From an uncultured Spirochaetaceae bacterium (GTDB taxonomy: Bacteria > Spirochaetota > Spirochaetia > Treponematales > Treponemataceae), in assembly GCA_902773215.1 (NCBI GenBank), contig CACYDQ010000388.1:1-6930 (forward strand): a stretch of DNA of 6,930 nucleotides. Reading direction: 5' to 3'. The notes below the pieces were generated by a model. It searched no databases. It was given only the letters and a program-made list of their open reading frames with translations, and was not told the DNA's origin. A program made the translations under genes and the position numbers. Positions 6,387 to 6,930 of this stretch are shown here, one piece after another (the stretch's first letter is position 1; each line of letters starts with the position of its first letter).

Positions 6387-6482
6387 GCTCAGATAATCCC
6401 TGTCACCACCAGAAACTAAATACCGTTGCTTCGTTCCCGATCTGGCGGGGTTTTCTAGCACCAGCGTGCAGAGCATCTGAGC
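6387..6482 (-). ncRNA. ffs: signal recognition particle RNA (bacterial 4.5S type)
   Basis: This is the RNA of the signal recognition particle, which binds Ffh and targets nascent membrane and secreted proteins to the membrane. The conserved domain IV is at 6425-6446: GCCAGATC, GGGAAC, GAAGCAAC on the minus strand. It has the GGAA tetraloop and the symmetric loop (CAG/AGCA), closely matching E. coli GTCAGGTC, CGGAAG, GAAGCAGC. The ends GCTCAGAT and ATCTGAGC pair perfectly over 8 bp (6475-6482 with 6387-6394). GCTAGAAA with TTTCTGGT adds an internal helix, giving the long single hairpin of about 96 nt expected of the short bacterial form without an Alu domain. A U-rich TTTTCTT follows. The exact ends are inferred from pairing. 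It begins 3 nt after tRNA-Ser(GGA), so the two are very likely cotranscribed. Confidence 0.9.
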
Positions 6483-6485
6483 ATA

Positions 6486-6572
6486 CGGAAAGATGGGGAT
6501 TCGAACCCCAGATAGGATTGCTCCTATGCATCCCTTCCAAGGATGTACCTTAAACCACTCGGACATCTTTCC
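6486..6572 (-). tRNA. tRNA-Ser(GGA)
   Basis: An 87-nt class II tRNA. The acceptor stem GGAAAGA/TCTTTCC, T-arm with TTCGAAT, anticodon stem CATCC/GGATG with loop TTGGAAG (anticodon GGA, 6536-6538) and long variable arm (ATAGGA/TCCTAT) all fold canonically. The discriminator is G, as serine tRNAs require. It reads UCC and UCU. CCA is not encoded, so it must be added. It sits immediately upstream of the SRP RNA. Confidence 0.97.
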
Positions 6573-6605
6573 AAAACAAAAAAGGATTTTGAATCATTGA
6601 CCAAG

Positions 6606-6627
6606 AAAAAAACTGCGGAAGTTCTTT
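6606..6627 (-). terminator. weak terminator-like hairpin upstream of tRNA-Ser(GGA)
   Basis: On the minus strand, AAAGAACT (6620-6627) pairs with AGTTTTTT (6607-6614) around a 5-nt loop, with one G-U pair, and the T-run extends to 6606. The stem is A/U-rich and pairs fully only in minus-strand RNA. It may attenuate or end transcription coming from tRNA-Ser(CGA), or may be fortuitous. Confidence 0.3.
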
Positions 6628-6631
6628 CTTT

Positions 6632-6719
6632 GGAAAGATAGGGAATCGTGCCCGGTTTCGTTCGGACGCTGCACATTGCCTGCATCCTCAATCGCTTCGA
6701 ATCCCCTGATTCCCTTTCC
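6632..6719 (-). other. 88-nt structured tRNA-like element (unknown RNA or tRNA-Ser relic)
   Basis: The spacer between the two serine tRNA genes holds an 88-nt element whose ends form 12 base pairs: GGAAAGGGAATC (6708-6719, minus strand) with GATTCC (6642-6647) and CTTTCC (6632-6637), interrupted only by a 4-nt bulge. The terminal sequences copy the acceptor ends of the neighbouring tRNA-Ser genes (GGAAAG and CTTTCC), and the length equals a class II tRNA. GGGCACGATTCCC near the 3' end looks like a mutated T-arm. Inside, ATTG/CAAT and GTGC/GCAC could form two adjacent hairpins, giving a three-way junction. There is no acceptable anticodon arm or intact T-loop, so it is not a functional tRNA as read. 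Confidence 0.45.
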
Positions 6720-6732
6720 TTCGCTCGTGCTA

Positions 6733-6819
6733 CGGAAAGAGGGGGATTCGAACCCCCGAAACCCTAACGGGTTTAACGGTTTTCGAGACCGCCCGATTCG
6801 ACCGCTCTCGCATCTTTCC
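6733..6819 (-). tRNA. tRNA-Ser(CGA)
   Basis: An 87-nt class II tRNA with the same acceptor stem as the other serine tRNA (GGAAAGA, closed here by CTTTCC with a preceding C or U). The anticodon loop is CTCGAAA (anticodon CGA at 6783-6785). The variable arm AAACCC/GGGTTT is long and paired, the T-arm GGGGG TTCGAAT CCCCC is canonical, and the discriminator is G. It reads UCG. CCA is not encoded. Confidence 0.97.
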
Positions 6820-6849
6820 AAGTCAAATAAGTCAAAGAACCTATTTTAG

Positions 6850-6923
6850 CGAGACTGGGCGGGTTCGAACCGCCAACCTTCGGCTCCGCAGGCCAACACT
6901 CTATCCAGTTGAGCCACAGTCTC
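6850..6923 (-). tRNA. tRNA-Arg(GCG)
   Basis: A 74-nt class I tRNA. The acceptor GAGACTG/CAGTCTC pairs fully. The D-arm is GCTC/GAGT with loop AACTGGATA. The anticodon stem TTGGC/GCCGA carries loop CTGCGGA, giving anticodon GCG (6887-6889) for CGC and CGU. The T-arm GGCGG TTCGAAC CCGCC is canonical. A20 in the D-loop and C35 are arginine identity elements in E. coli, supporting the assignment. The discriminator is G and CCA is not encoded. Its promoter must lie right of the window. Confidence 0.95.
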
Positions 6924-6930
6924 AAAAAAT

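Noticed and set aside
6594..6821. 75-codon minus-strand open frame
   Set aside because: It is a translation of tRNA-Ser(CGA) and its downstream spacer, not a gene.

Overview
The window looks like chromosomal DNA of a fairly GC-rich spirochaete, most likely a Treponema relative. This is inference: the two large proteins of unknown function resemble conserved Treponema hypotheticals as I remember them, and the rest is generic bacterial housekeeping. No phage, transposase, CRISPR or plasmid gene is visible.

Layout, left to right. Positions 1-142 hold a 22-bp tandem repeat that runs off the left edge. A sigma70-type promoter (207-234) then drives a complete ilvN (263-757), the regulatory subunit of acetolactate synthase, with no ilvB or ilvC beside it. 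Converging on ilvN is a small hypothetical gene on the minus strand (782-1237). Its start region overlaps the promoter of a divergent plus-strand gene (1285-3051), which encodes a membrane-anchored or secreted protein with an HEXXH zinc-peptidase signature. Next comes a cytoplasmic helical protein of unknown function (3088-4617), ended by a strong bidirectional terminator (4632-4665). On the minus strand, 4690-6240 encodes an exported transglutaminase-like protein of the KY/Cyk3 type that lacks the catalytic cysteine.

The right end (6339-6923) is a minus-strand stable-RNA cluster, read from the right: tRNA-Arg(GCG), tRNA-Ser(CGA), an 88-nt structured tRNA-like element, tRNA-Ser(GGA) and, 3 nt later, the SRP 4.5S RNA, closed by a terminator. 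None of the tRNA genes encodes CCA.

The strongest regulatory theme is leaderless transcription. Two plus-strand genes (1285 and 3088) and probably the minus-strand gene at 1237 have a -10 element only 6-8 nt before the ATG and no Shine-Dalgarno sequence. ilvN and the transglutaminase-like gene have ordinary Shine-Dalgarno starts. I see no clear multi-gene novel system. The best candidates for new biology are the leaderless and mutually overlapping promoters, the HEXXH protein, the cysteine-less transglutaminase homologue and the tRNA-like hairpin.
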